A stretch of 64,000 bases of DNA from Lepus europaeus (taxonomy: Eukaryota > Chordata > Mammalia > Lagomorpha > Leporidae). Below, piece by piece: positions 12,688 to 27,697 of the stretch (positions are counted from its first letter, which is position 1; each line of letters opens with the position of its first letter). A model generated the notes under the pieces. The model did not search any database, was not told the origin of the DNA, and saw only the letters and a list, made by a program, of their open reading frames with translations. The stretch lies in contig NC_084833.1 in assembly GCF_033115175.1 (NCBI RefSeq), positions 51,794,716-51,858,715 of the forward strand, read 5' to 3'. The position numbers were made by a program, and so were the translations under genes.

Positions 12688-13006
12688 GGGGCCAGCGCTG
12701 TGGCTTAGCAGGTAAAGCCACCGCCTACAGTGCCGGCATCCCATTTGGGCTCGGGTTCAAGTCCTGGCTGCTCCACTTCCAATCCAGCTCTCTGCAAAGC
12801 CTGGGAAACAGTAGAGGATGGCCCAAGTCCTTGGGCTCCTGCACCCATGTGGAAGACCCAGAGGAAGCTCCTGGCTCTTGGCTTCAGATTGGCGTAGTTC
12901 TGGCCATTGCAGCCAATTGGGGAGTGAACCAGCAAATGGAAGACCTCTCTCTCTGCCTCTCCTTCTTTCTCTGTGTAATTCTGACTTTCAAATAAATAAA
13001 AATCTT
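12688..13006 (+). repeat. CSINE, full length, sense
   Basis: GGGGCCAGCGCTGTGGCTTAG head, ATCCCATTTGGG, GGGAGTGAACCAGCAAATGG, CT-tract, tail TTTCAAATAAATAAAAATC. Carries AATAAA in the BTBD10 sense direction. Confidence 0.92.
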
Positions 13007-13550
13007 AGCTGTGTAGTCATACGTGTATGTTATAAACCTCACATTATAATGGTATAATTATTAATATTTTGAAGAGATTTAAACAGTGAGAAAAGTATCA
13101 TATTTGTCCATGCAGTTACTATTTCCAAGGTTCTTCATTCCTTTGTGTAGATGCATATTTTCATTTGGCAGTATATTTTCTGCTCAAAGGACTTCCTTTT
13201 TGTAGTACAGATCTGCTCATGGTAAATTTTTTTTGTCAAAATGTCTGTATTTCTCTTTTTTGAAAGATGTCTTTTCTGACTAACAAACTTATTGGCAAAT
13301 TTTGTTTTAGTTATGGAATTTGTGCATATCCCATCTGTGAGTTTGATCTTAGGAACACATTTCTTTTTGCTTCCTATTTCTCTTCCTGTAAGGACTCTAT
13401 TTATACCTGTATTGGGCCAATTAAAGTTGACCCACAGTATACTGCTATTTAATAGCTATTTTCTCTATTTCATTTTAGATAATTTAATAAATACTTGTTA
13501 TCAAATTCATCAATCTGTAACATGTAATCTCCCATTAATTCCACGCAGTG

Positions 13551-13888
13551 GTTTTTTTTTTTTTTTTAAGATGTATTCATTTGAAAGAGTTACACATAGA
13601 GAGGAGGAGAGGCAGAGAGAGAGAGAGAAGGAGGTGTCTTCCATCTGCTGGTTCACTCTCCAATGGTCCACAATAGCTAGAGCTGCACTAATCTGGAGCC
13701 AGGAGCTTCCTCCAGGTCTTCCCATGCAGGTTCAGGGGCCCAAGGACCTGGGCCATATTCCACTGCCTTCCCAGGCTACAACAGAGAGGTGGATCGGAAG
13801 TGGAGTAGCCGGGTCTTGAACCGGTGCCCATTTGGGTTGCTGGCACCTCAGGTGTCAGCTTTAGCCACTAAGCCACAGCACTGGCCCC
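13551..13888 (-). repeat. CSINE, full length, antisense
   Basis: T-tail with AAGATGTATTCATTTGAAAG, GAGAGGCAGAGAGAGAG, body, end CCACAGCACTGGCCCC. Confidence 0.9.
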
Positions 13889-13990
13889 TTTTGTCTCATT
13901 TTTATTTCTGGAAATTTAATCCATGTCTTTGTCTTCTATTTCTCTGTGTAATTTTTTGGAGGAATACGGTTATGACGACTTTTCTAATGC

Positions 13991-14325
13991 CTTTTTTTTT
14001 TTATAAAGATTTATTTATTTGAAAGAGTTAGAGAAGGAGAGACAGAGAGAGAAGGAGAGGTGGGGTGGGGAGGTCTTCCATCCACTTGTTCACTCCCCAA
14101 TTGGCCACAACAGCCGGAGCTGCACTGATCTGAAGCCAGGAGCCAGGAGCTTCCTCTAGGTCTTTCCATGCAGGGGCCCAAGGACTTGGGCCATCTTCCA
14201 CTGCTTTCCCAGACCATAGCAGAGAGCTGGATGGGAAGTGGAGCAGCCTAGTCTTGAACCAGCGCCCATATGGGATGCTGGCACTGCAGGCAGCAGCTTT
14301 ACCCGCTATGCCACAGCACCAGCCA
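13991..14325 (-). repeat. CSINE, full length, antisense, probable 9-base target duplication
   Basis: T-tail, AAAGATTTATTTATTTGAAAG to CACAGCACCAGCC. AATGCCTTT occurs on both sides (13986-13994 and 14326-14334). Confidence 0.9.
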
Positions 14326-14440
14326 AATGCCTTTGTTTCTAATTCTAGCATATGTGTCAGTTCTGGCTTGATTTCAATTGATTTTTTTCCCCTTATCAAT
14401 TACGTGTTCTTGCTTCTTTACATAGTACTTGGTCATTTTT

Positions 14441-14752
14441 AAGTTTTATTTATTTATTTGAAAGAGTGACTGAGAGAAAGTAGCAGCAGAGAGAAAGGTC
14501 TTCCATCCATTGGTTTACTCCCCACATGCTCACAACAGCTAGGGCTGGGTCCCAACAAAGCCAGGGACCAGGAACTACATCTAGGTCCCCCCATCTCTCT
14601 TACCCTAACTTGGGCCATCATCCACTGCCTCCTAGGCACATTAACATGGATTGGAAGGAGAGTCAGGACTTGAACCCAAGTACTCTGTTATGGAATACAG
14701 ATTTCCCAAGGGGTACCTTTTAACCCATTTCACCAAGATGACTTTCCTGTGC
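14441..14752 (-). repeat. CSINE, diverged, antisense
   Basis: TTTATTTATTTATTTGAAAGAGTG, AGAAAGGTCTTCCATCCATTG, body weak, end not sharply defined. Confidence 0.75.
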
Positions 14753-16253
14753 TTGGTTATTTTTGATTGAATGTCATACATTATGAGTTTTACCTTGTCA
14801 GAGTTGATATGTTTTATTCCTACAAATATTCTTGAGCTTTGTTTTTTATTCAGTTATTCAGAAACAATTTGATGCTTTCAGGTCAAGTTAAAATTGGTTA
14901 GGTGTGACTAAAGTAGTGTTGACTCTGGGTCTAATTATTTATTATTTTGGAATCGGGACCTGCCTGGTTCTCTCTTCCATGTCCTACATATACATTACAA
15001 GGTTTTTCACTGTGGTTTATGGAAAGAGACCCTATTACTGGTTCTGTGTGTGTGCTGGACATTGTTTCCTCAAATCCTTTGAGTGGTTTCTTTCTCTACC
15101 CTCTTGTAGTTTCCTTGTATGTATTTACTTCTGATATTTAGTTGAATACTCAAGGAAGACTCTGCTTATCTCTCAAATGTTCTCTCTCTGTGCTACTTCT
15201 CCTCTCTGGTCCTGTTCTGAGAACTCTGGCCACCTATTCCAGTATCTCAGCTCTGAATCTTTAACTTAAGAGTCTACTGGGTTTTCCTGAGTTTCCTGTT
15301 TTTGTGCTTACTGTGGAAATTCTCTCAAGTTGAACAGTCAGCTGGACTTAATGTCATTTGCTTTTCATCTTTGAGGGATTACTCTTCTTCATTTAATGCT
15401 ATATTGTGTCTTGAAAAACTGTTGTTTCATATTCTATTTTTTTTTTAATTATTTCAGGAAAGTACGTAAAATACAGTCCTTATTCTGTCACGGCTGGAAG
15501 CAGGTATTGGGGTTGATTTACTCTTCATCTCCTTACCTGTCCTCAATTCATGTCTCTCACATCCTTTCAAATGTACCCTAAAGAAGAACTGTCCTTTTAA
15601 ACCTGCTCATCCTCATTTTCTTTTGCACATATTAATTATTTTTATCTTTAGAGTGCTTCCCTGATCTGAAATTATTTAATTAAGCAGAGTAGGACATAAT
15701 TAGTCCTCTCTGACATCTGATTTTGAGATCAGGTTCCAGGTACATAGCTATTTGGGAGTGAAAAGAAAGTAAGTAGAAGTGTATTATGACACTTTTTGCA
15801 TTCATTTAAAGTATAAGCAGTTTAGAAATGAAGCCAATATTTCATCAGAATACTTAGCAGTGTCTAAGCTACTGAGGTGTCTAGTAGAAATGCTTTTTTA
15901 ATTAATCAGTCTACTTGGCCCTTGCTCAAACTGAGCATTTACTCTCCATTTGCCTTAGTTGTAGCTGTGTTTATTCCTTATTCATTAAATTAGCAGACAA
16001 ACTTTTAGAAAATATACTTATAGTTGAAAATGTTTAAAATTTAGCAACCAGAATAATTTTAGGTTATTTTTTTTTCCTGTGTATGATCCTTGTTCTATTA
16101 ATATGGGTTCTTTTTCTTTTTCCTACTTTAGAAAATGAACCAGTAATTCCAGTGTTCCTACTCTGAGGTTTTTAAACATAAATGCATTAGGATCTTTTGA
16201 CTTCTTCTATTTGAAGAAAGATTATCTTTCAAAGATACAATCATCATGTGAAT

Positions 16254-16277
16254 TTTTTTTTTTTTTTTTTTTTTTTT
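16254..16277. repeat. Poly-T tract
   Basis: About 24 Ts with no recognisable element attached. A second T-run of about 15 lies near 16355. Confidence 0.8.
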
Positions 16278-16571
16278 GCCAGAAAGTAGATGGGAGTGGA
16301 ATTTTTTTCTCTGGATGTTTATCAGAGACAAATGACTGTTAAAGGCTCGTAGCTTTTTTTTTTTTTTTCCTTAAATTTTTCTAGAAGTGACTTTTGGCAT
16401 GAATACAAAGTTCTTGTATTCCATGTTATAGCAAGGTGATGATTGGTTTTCATAATGAAAAAAACTACTAAAATGATGAAAAGGCTTATAGCTAGTAAAC
16501 CAGCAAAGGAGATGACCCTGAGACGTTGAAGGATTTAAAACTTTCTAAGTCACTAAGAAAATTAAATTTTA

Positions 16572-16885
16572 GGGGTGCATCTTTAGCATAGCAGTTAAAG
16601 CACTGCTTGAGATACCTGCATCCCATATTGTAGTGTCTGAATTTAAATCCCAGTTCCAGTCTCAATATTCCAGCTTCTTGCTAATGTACACTTTGGGGAG
16701 ATAGCAGGTGTTGGCTCAAATATTTGGTTCCCGCTACCCACATGGGAGAACAGAGTTAAATTCCTGACTCCTAACTTAGTCCTGGCACAGTCCTGGTTGT
16801 TGTGGGCATTTGGGGAGCAAACCAGGAGATGGGAGATCTCTCCTTGTTTCTCAAAAAAAAAAAAAAAAAAAAAAGAAAGAAATAT
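16572..16885 (+). repeat. CSINE, diverged, sense, with long poly(A)
   Basis: GGGGTGCATCTTTAGCATAG head, ATACCTGCATCCCATATTG, GGGAGCAAACCAGGAGATGG, GATCTCTCC, then an A-run at about 16853-16874. Confidence 0.8.
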
Positions 16886-17034
16886 TAACTAGTATGATTT
16901 TGGTAAAGATGAGAAGTATAATATTATGGAGGAGGCACTAGAATGAACCAAAAAGCTTAAATGATAGAGGATTTCCACTAAATATGATGTGACAATTAAA
17001 CTGACATTTAATGGGTAGATTATATTGTGGCAGC

Positions 17035-17180
17035 TGATCAGTTTACTTATAGTTCACATTTAATCCTCGTGTTAACTTACTTATTACACTTTATTTAATC
17101 CTCATGTTAACCTTCAAAGGTAAATAGAATCTACATTTTACAGATGGGAAACCTAAGCTTCCAAAATATTAAATAACATT
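17035..17180 (-). repeat. MIR SINE, antisense
   Basis: TTTAATCCTCATGTTAACC then ATTTTACAGATGGGAAACC, the reversed MIR 3' half. A TTTAATCCTC motif occurs twice. Confidence 0.6.
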
Positions 17181-17714
17181 CAAAATGTCAATTTTAGTAT
17201 TAAAGGACAATTAGATTGCCTTTATAATTCTAAATTGATTAAGTTCCTTCTGTTTCTTAAAAAAAATTAAGTAACTTTAAACTGTGAGCCATTATGTATG
17301 CTAACATGGTAAATTTCTGAATTGCCTGTGTCTGGTGCTCTCATTTTTATAACCATCAATTTTCTAACCTGCAATATGTTCTGATTATTGAAATCTTGTC
17401 TATTTGTCAGGGCCTTTTGGACTAGCATTAACTCTGATGTATAGCAGTGTCATCTTGTGCTGAGTTCCTAAAGCATCTCTCACTCACTCAGTAGTTATAT
17501 AACTGGGATATATGTAGTAGCTTTATATTTGGAAGATGAGATAACTCCTGAAAATTGCTACATGTTCATATATTACTGCTATGCCTAGATCATAAGCTCG
17601 TGAAGGAGCTTCTCCCCCTATTGACATTTAGCAGTGTTGAACACATAGTACATGTAAATAATTGTGAATGAATTTAGAATATTTTGATTAACATTCTCAA
17701 TGATTTTACTTTCT

Positions 17715-17717
<3 letters not shown>

Positions 17718-17773
<56 letters not shown>
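17718..17773. repeat. GT/GA compound microsatellite
   Basis: About ten GT units followed by about seventeen GA units, both uninterrupted, so a strong candidate for length variation. Confidence 0.95.
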
Positions 17774-17778
<5 letters not shown>

Positions 17779-18104
17779 ACTTCTTGTGGACCAGTTTACT
17801 CTTTAAGATGTTTTAAAGTCCCTTGACTTTATCTAGGCAGTCAGTGCAGTTAAAATTTTCAGAGAAATATTTTTCAAAATTTTTGTTTAAAAATTAATAG
17901 TGTTTTGAAAAAGCTTCTCAAAGTGAATTGATTGAAGTTGGCATGTAAATTTACTTAGCAGGGAGACCAATTACTTTGCCCTGTACTTTAGTTTTTTAAT
18001 GTTCTAAAAGCTGATACACTTCCCACCTCCTTTTCCTCCACAATCAAAGAAATCAAAAGGAATACTGAGTAATATTTGGAATATCTGAGTGATCTACTAT
18101 TAAC

Positions 18105-18200
18105 TGCTACTTGTACTTATAACTCAAATGTCAGTTAACCTTTTAGGGTTTTAGTTTCCTCATCTTAAAAAATGAGTTCTATTATGTGATCTCTACAAAC
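18105..18200 (+). repeat. MIR-like fragment
   Basis: TTAGTTTCCTCATCTTAAAAAATGAG matches the MIR phrase CAGTTTCCTCATCTGTAAAATGG. It lies about 200 bases before a BTBD10 exon. Confidence 0.55.
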
Positions 18201-18376
18201 CCATTATTCCAGGATTCATGAAACCTACAAGTTTGAGGTATGTTATATTTCAGAACTGGAAAGTAGCATTTGATTTTTGTACTTAAAAATGTTATGATAG
18301 CTTCTGTTAATCGTGTCTTTCTTTAAAAGGATTTTGTGATCTGATCTTTCTATTTTAATTGTGAATTTTTTTCTAA

Positions 18377-21084
<2,708 letters not shown>

Positions 21085-21089
21085 TAATT

Positions 21090-21240
21090 GTAAAGCTCTT
21101 TCACAGTCATCATTTTCATTTAACTTTCATAGTAGTTCTCTGTTGGAATATAGCATTTCTGTTTTACAGATAAAAACTTGAGTTTGGGAGGTTAAATCAC
21201 TTGTCTGAGTTAATATGGCGAGAAAGCTTGAGTTTGGTTT
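21090..21240 (-). repeat. MIR-like fragment, antisense
   Basis: TTTTACAGATAAAAACTTGAG then GAGGTTAAATCACTTG, the reversed MIR core, directly downstream of a BTBD10 exon. Confidence 0.6.
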
Positions 21241-22897
21241 TATTTCTAATATTCTTTGCAATACCAGGAGGAGTAATAAATAGTTATTGAAGTCAGGATA
21301 CTAAAAGATCTTTATATATTAAGACCAAATATTGAATCTAACCATGTAAATTTAGCAGTGATACATTTCCTGCACTTGTATTTCCAAGTCCAAACACCAA
21401 ATAAAGAAGTGTTAGCATTATTTAAGGAAAAAAGAAAACAGTTGGTTAGCTATAAAGTCAGCATCAGTTACCAGTTTGATGTAGATATTTAAAAAAAAAA
21501 AAAAAGGAATGCCATTAACAAGTACACTTAGTAAAATGAAGGAAATCATAGACAACATAAATTTGATAGTATGTCTAAAATTAAGATCAAATACCTTTTA
21601 GTTATAAAAATTGATATCTTTGTTCACACTACTATAAAGTGAAGGTACAAGTAAATAGAAGCTTATGTACAGTGAGAATTTATATTTTTCTATATTTTGT
21701 GATTGTGTGTGAGGGAGAGAGAGAGAATTAGTGTTTCAAGATACAGAATAAATGCTGGAGAATTCTAACACTATATACATTTTGAGTTGCTAAATGTTTT
21801 AATATTGACACTAGGCTTTATAGCCAGGAAAAGAAGTACTTGAACTATAAATAGGCTTTTTTATACATTTTCAGTATTTTAGGAGGTTATTGTTGGTAGC
21901 TATTAGGAAAAGAGTGACAGTGCTAATACTTCATATTTTGATGTAAAATTTAAAGAAACACAGTAAGAAATGTGGGTGTTTGACAATTTGCTTCAGCTGT
22001 TGGGCTATATTTTAAGATTTTTAGTTTTTTAAGTATTCATATTGATCTGTAAAGAATATTTTAGCTTAAGTATTTTTAGTTTAAGTATTCATACTGATCT
22101 GTAAAGAATATTTTCCCATTTGTAAAAATTTCAGGTATTTGAGAAAACTGCATGACATTTGATTCTTGAAAGACTGTCTTTTTCTTTTTTCTTTAATCAG
22201 TGAAGCCTTCTTTTCATGTCAGTTGACTAACTCATATCTTTGGGAATGAAAATTAATATTCATGGGAACTATAAAAAGCAGATGACATTCTTTTGGAAGC
22301 TTTGAAATAAAAAAGCTTTGTTCTTCCTAGGTCTCTGTGTTTCAACAAAAGAGGAAAACATTTAAATTAGGAAAGTTGAGCAGAATTCTTAGGCCAGTTT
22401 GCATTTACTTTGAGAATAGTGCTGTTACCGAATTCTGAAGTTCAACTTTCTTTAATCATGATGTTTTAAGTTTTATTGCGAGTACTGCCTGCAGCATTTC
22501 TTTCCAAAGGGCCATAAAGGCCTCCTTTCTAAATACTGTTAAAGGGCCAACAACATGATTTGAAATATAAATCTTATATAAAAATTCAGAGCTTTCTACT
22601 AAATTTTTGATTCTCTACTTCTCCATACTAGTCTATTCAGGCATTTGATTGCTTATTTTTCAGTTCTAGAATTAAAATCTGAGAATTTTGAGCCTGAATT
22701 CTTTCATTTATATTTATGATTTTTAAACATGAAATAACTTGTTTTGCCTATTTCTTCTTGCTTTTTTTCTCAGTTTACAGCTTGCTCTGTGTGCTTCATT
22801 AGAGCATTAACTTTGCAATAAAAATAGCAATTTTAAGGAAAAGGCACAAATAAAAGCTTCCTCCCCTCCCCTTCTTTCTGAAGTATAAAAATCACTC

Positions 22898-23250
22898 TTC
22901 GGGGGCTGGCGCTGTGTGGCACAGCGGGTTAATGCCCTGGCCTGAAGCACCGGCATCCTATATGGGTACTGGTTCGAGACCCGGCTGCTCCTCTTCCGAT
23001 CCAGCTCTCTGCTATGCCCTGGGATAGCAGTGGAAGTTGGCCCAAGTCTTTGGGCCCATGTGCCCACATGGGAGACCTGGAGGAAGCTCCTGGCTCCTGG
23101 CTTCAGATTGGCAAAGCTCTGGCCGTTTCGGGCATCTGGGGAATGAACCAGCAGATGGAAGACCTCTCTCTGTCTCTACCTCTCTCTGTCTCTACCTCTC
23201 TCTACAACTCTTTCAAATAAATAAAATAAATTTTTTAAAAAAATAACTCT
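22898..23250 (+). repeat. CSINE, full length, sense
   Basis: GGGGGCTGGCGCTGTGTGGC head, CATCCTATATGGGTACTGG, body, repeated TCTCTGTCTCTACC units in the CT tract, tail TTTCAAATAAATAAAATAAA. Confidence 0.92.
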
Positions 23251-23449
23251 TCCTTCTAGATTTTTTTTTTTTTTTGATTTCAAGAAGATGTTTGTTTTCT
23301 GAGTTAGATTTTATTATTGTTTCAGGGAATCTGTACGACTGTTCCTTCCCATCAAAAGAAATTCTAATACTCCTTCATTTATAGTGTTTGCCAGAAAAAA
23401 TTTGATAAAAATTCTCAATTTAACATAACTTTTAGTGCTTAAATTATAA

Positions 23450-23689
<240 letters not shown>

Positions 23690-24272
23690 TAGGGTCTTGA
23701 ATTAGAAGCAAAGTTCTACTTAAATATCTCTTTGGAGGTATGTAAGATATTATTTTCCTTTTAGTACCATTTAATTCATTTTTATTTTAGTACATAAAGA
23801 AATGATATAAGCAAATTTTATGACCTTGAGAAAAAATGATAGGAAAATTCATTTCTTTCAGATATTTAGTAGTAATATTTCTAGAGTCATATTACTCCTT
23901 CCTTCTTAATTCTGTTAAATATGGTAAGTCAGTCATTTTTGCTATCTGAGAATGAATGTGATTATTTGAATTTTAATATTTTATTGCCTATAACCAACTG
24001 TATGAAAATTTATATTTGAAAATCATCTCCAAAATGTATTTGTTGTCATCTGTATTTCAAACTTTGAGTTTTTAACCCTTTGTTTCAAGGAATATTTGAA
24101 GTAGCATTTCATTGTCCCTACTTGTAGTTTGCAGTTAGTGATAAAGATCTGATTTCTGGTGTGATACTTGTGCCACATTCTGAAGATATATAGTTTCCTT
24201 AAATAGTTTTGGTGATATTAAAGAAGGAGCATATCCTGAGATAGAAGATAGGTGGGGAAAAGTAGTTAATTT

Positions 24273-24608
24273 TTGGTCTGGGGCCAGAGCTGTGGCACAG
24301 TGGGTAAAGCAGCCGCCTGTGGTGCTGGCGTCCTCCATAGGCACTGGTTTTGGTCTCAGCTGCTCCACTTCTGATTCAGCTCACTGCTAATGTACCTGAG
24401 AAAGCAGCTGTAGATGGCCCAAGTAGTTGGGCCCCTGCAACCACATGGGAAACCCAGATGAAGCTCCTGGCTTCAGATCAGCCCAGTTCCAGCCATTGCA
24501 GCCATTTGGGGAGTGAACCAGCTGATGGAAAATCTCTTTCTCCCCCTCCTCCCCACCTCTTTGTAGCTCTGGTGCTTTCAAATCAATAAATATTGAAAAA
24601 AAAATTTT
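24273..24608 (+). repeat. CSINE, full length, sense
   Basis: GGGGCCAGAGCTGTGGCACAG head, GGGGAGTGAACCAGCTGATGG, CT/CCCTCC tract, tail CAAATCAATAAATATTG and A-run. Confidence 0.9.
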
Positions 24609-25159
24609 TTTTGGTCAGGTTAGTACTTGGACAACTACCAAAACTTGATTTGCTTCTGTTGATGCAGTAACCTTTGAAACAGTGTTTCTGGTTACTGTGC
24701 TTCTAAATTTTTGAGAAACTTGAGACAAGTCTTAATTCTGGGGGGAAGTACATTTTCAGCTGCCCATACCAATGTTTGATCCTCTTTGGAGTTGACAATT
24801 TTTGTAACTCATCTGTGAAGTGACTTATTTGTAATTCTGGGGTCAATCTAACCACTTTTTAAGTAGATTTTGGAAATAATTAGTATTGACTGCTTGTAAT
24901 ACGGAAACAAGAAATGATTTTGTTTAGAAGAATATCCATTGGTGCATCTTATTTGACATCTCTTAATACTTGGATACAACTATGTAATTATTTACTAAAA
25001 ATCTTAAATTTTGTAAAGGTTAAATTCATTAGGTAATATTTAAGAAACTCGGAGAATAACAGTTAATTTAGTTACTTTAAAAATTTATAATTTTATGGTA
25101 AACGGTTAGAAAATGACTGGTAAGATGAAGATATATATGAATGTGGTATGATGTAACAG

Positions 25160-25300
25160 ATGAGATGCACAAGGTAATAGGAAGGACCTGTATTCTAGTC
25201 TTATATCTGCTGTTAAATTGTGTGACTGGTTAAATCAGTGAATCTTTCTGGGCCTGAATTATCCTTATAGGTAAAATGAAGAAGTTCTTAGGTAAACAGA
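25160..25300 (+). repeat. MIR-like fragment
   Basis: TTCTAGTCTTATATCTGCTG, TTGTGTGACTGGTTAAATC, TTTCTGGGCCTGAATTATCC, the MIR order in sense orientation. Confidence 0.6.
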
Positions 25301-25446
25301 GATCCCACCTAACTTAAAAATTTCATAATTCTGAAATGTCAAAGCTCCACTATGTTTGAAAGTATTACCAATTCAACCTTAATAATGTTTTGGCTACCTT
25401 ATACTTAAATATTTTATGCATTTTTTACATTTGTTTATTCATTTAG

Positions 25447-25599
<153 letters not shown>

Positions 25600-25969
25600 T
25601 AGAATTATGACTATTGTAATAAAAAGTCTGAACTAGTGCAGTTTACCTAGTTAGACTTCAGATATTTAGTGGAATTATAAAGCATTTTAGTACCATGAAA
25701 ATTATTATGGAAGTGCACTGAGCTCTTGATATAATCTCTGTGCAGTTTTCCAACTTTAATAATTTATTTTTTTTATGAACTCTTAGACTTTCTCCCTTGA
25801 CTGGTTCCTTTATCATTTATTATCAGTCTTTATCTCCTTGCTAAGGATCCTGATTTTGGTCAAGTGTTTCATTACTCAGATCACAGCATCCAAAATTTAA
25901 TTTTGATAATTATCTTGTAATGTCCTGAGCACTCTGGAAGAAACAAATAATTCTCAAAAACAGTATTTG

Positions 25970-26128
25970 AGGTATGGTTCCTGGCTTCAGTCTAACCCAG
26001 CCCTAGCTGTTGCAGGCATTTGGATAATGAACAGCAGATAGAAGATCTCTCTCTCCCTCCCTCTCTGTCTCCCTCCCTCCCTGCCTGCCTGCCTTTCAAA
26101 TATATATATATTTTAAATCTTAAAAAAA
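25970..26128 (+). repeat. CSINE, 5'-truncated, sense
   Basis: Starts mid-body (GGTTCCTGGCTTCAGTC), then GGCATTTGGATAATGAAC, CT/CCCT tract and a short AT-rich tail. The head is missing. Confidence 0.8.
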
Positions 26129-27000
26129 AATTGTAAAGATCTTGTTCTCTACTGTTACCTTCTCTTTCCTTTATCTCTTTTGTGCATCTCTACACTTAAG
26201 GAACACCTCAGTGTTGTCCTTCATCACTGTGGCTTCAAAATGACCTTTACACTATGATTTCTACCTCTGTATTTGCTAACTGCTGAGTACTAGCTATGCA
26301 TTTCTGGTCTACCATTTGACTTGTCATGTCTTTTTTCTCTGTTATTAATCAAGCTCTGTTATTAATCAAGTTTTCTCTGTTATTAATCAAGTATTCCTTA
26401 TAGAGATGAACTAGACAGACATTTTCCATAGTTTATGGTGTCCAATGGGAAAAACAAGCACTCAACAAATAAAGTTGTGAAAGATGCAGTGGAGAAATTA
26501 AATGTTGTGAGAAGTATATTTCAAAGTGACTATGATGAATAATTATCTAAGTGATAGTAAAACTGAAGGAATAGCAACGAGAAGGGAAAGCTAACTATAC
26601 AAAGCTGCAAAGATAGTGTTTGCAGAGGCTCTCTGTGGGGAGGAACATGACATGAAGAACTGAAGAAGGAAACTGGCTAGAACAGAAGGATAGAGTGTAA
26701 GTGGTGAAGAATAAGGCTAGAGGGTGAGGAAGAAACATAACAAATATTTAATGACTTCATTCTACACTAAGTACTGTTCTAGATGAGATGAGCAGGAACA
26801 AAGTTAACAAAGTACTAGTTCATCTATTCTTTGGCTTTTGACTGTGAGAAGTCATTTGAATAGTTTTGAACAAATAAGTGAATTGATCTGTAAGGCTGCC
26901 ACCTTATGCCATTTCATGGGGATACTATTTTTACAATATTAAGTGTAGAGTTGCTTATTGTTGTAGTCCTATTCTGACTTAGGGTGTAAAAGAATCACTT

Positions 27001-27345
27001 GGGCCGGCGCCGTGGCTCAACAGGCTAATCCTAGTCCCGGTCAGGGCACTGGATTCTGTCCCGGTTGCCCCTCTTCCAGGCCAGCTCTCTGCTATGGCCT
27101 GGGAGTGCAGTGGAGGATGGCCCAAGTCCTTGGGCCCTGCACCCTATGGGAGACCAGGATAAACACCTGGCTCCTGCCATCGGATCAGTGTGGTGCGCCA
27201 GCCGCAGTGCGGTGTGCCAGCCGCAGTGCACCGGCCGCAGTGGCCATTGGAGGGTGAACCATCGGCAAAGGAAGACCTTTCTCTCTGTCTCTCTCTCTCT
27301 CTCACTGTCCACCCTGCCTGTCAAAAATTTAAAAAAAAAAAAAAA
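27001..27345 (+). repeat. CSINE, GC-rich head subfamily, sense
   Basis: GGGCCGGCGCCGTGGCTCAAC head, GGCAAAGGAAGACCTTTCTC, (CT)n, GTCCACCCTGCCTGTC, A-run. It carries tandem copies of a short GTGCG/CCAGCCGCAGTGC unit near 27195-27240. Confidence 0.92.
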
Positions 27346-27364
27346 ATCACTCTTGACTGTTTAA

Positions 27365-27697
27365 GGATGAACCAAGGGGGCATAGTGGGTAAAGCTACTA
27401 CCTTTGGTGTTGGTATCACATATGGGCACCGGTTCAAGTCCCAGCTGTTCCACTTCTGATCCAGCTTCCTGCTAATGCACCTGAGAAAGCGATGGAAGAT
27501 GGTCCAGGTGCTTGGGCCCCTGCACCCACATGAAAGAAGCTCCTGGCTCTTGGCTTTGGATTGGTACAGCTCTGGCCATTGTGGCCATTTGGGGAGTGAA
27601 CCAGCAGATGGAAGATCTCTCTCTCTCACTCTCTCTCTCTCTCTGCCTCTCCTTCTCTGTAACTCTAACTTTCAAATAAATGAATAAATCTTTTTTA
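27365..27697 (+). repeat. CSINE, full length, sense
   Basis: GGGGGCATAGTGGGTAAAGC head (shortened), ATCACATATGGGCACCGG, (CT)n, tail TTTCAAATAAATGAATAAATC. Lies in tandem with the previous copy. Confidence 0.9.

Larger units (their letters stand above)
5660..15600 (-). mobile_element. Ancient LINE-1 (L1M/HAL1-like), fragmented by later insertions
   Basis: The right order of old LINE-1 landmarks appears from left (3' end) to right (5' side), all antisense. They are: a T-run and 3' region with AAAGCTGCTAAGAATGTT and TTTCATTTCTTGTGAGTAAA (5660-6360); GATGAAATTCAATTATTAG and ATCCATTTTGAGTTAAC, then GGGAGAATTGACATCC (7402-8054); AATAAAGATGGTTTTATTTC and AGTGATAAGAGTGGATATC (9640-9890); ATGTCAGTTAGGTCAAG and GACTATAATTGTGGAG (10813-11910); and TTTACATTTAAGTGATTTAG onward (12083-15600). 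Later CSINEs and one younger LINE-1 separate these pieces. Both reading frames are decayed. Outer limits are approximate. Confidence 0.75.

Noticed and set aside
27001..27060. tRNA-like head sequences of CSINEs as possible tRNA genes
   Set aside because: The CSINE heads derive from a tRNA and keep internal promoter-like boxes, but they do not fold into a complete tRNA and are part of the repeat.
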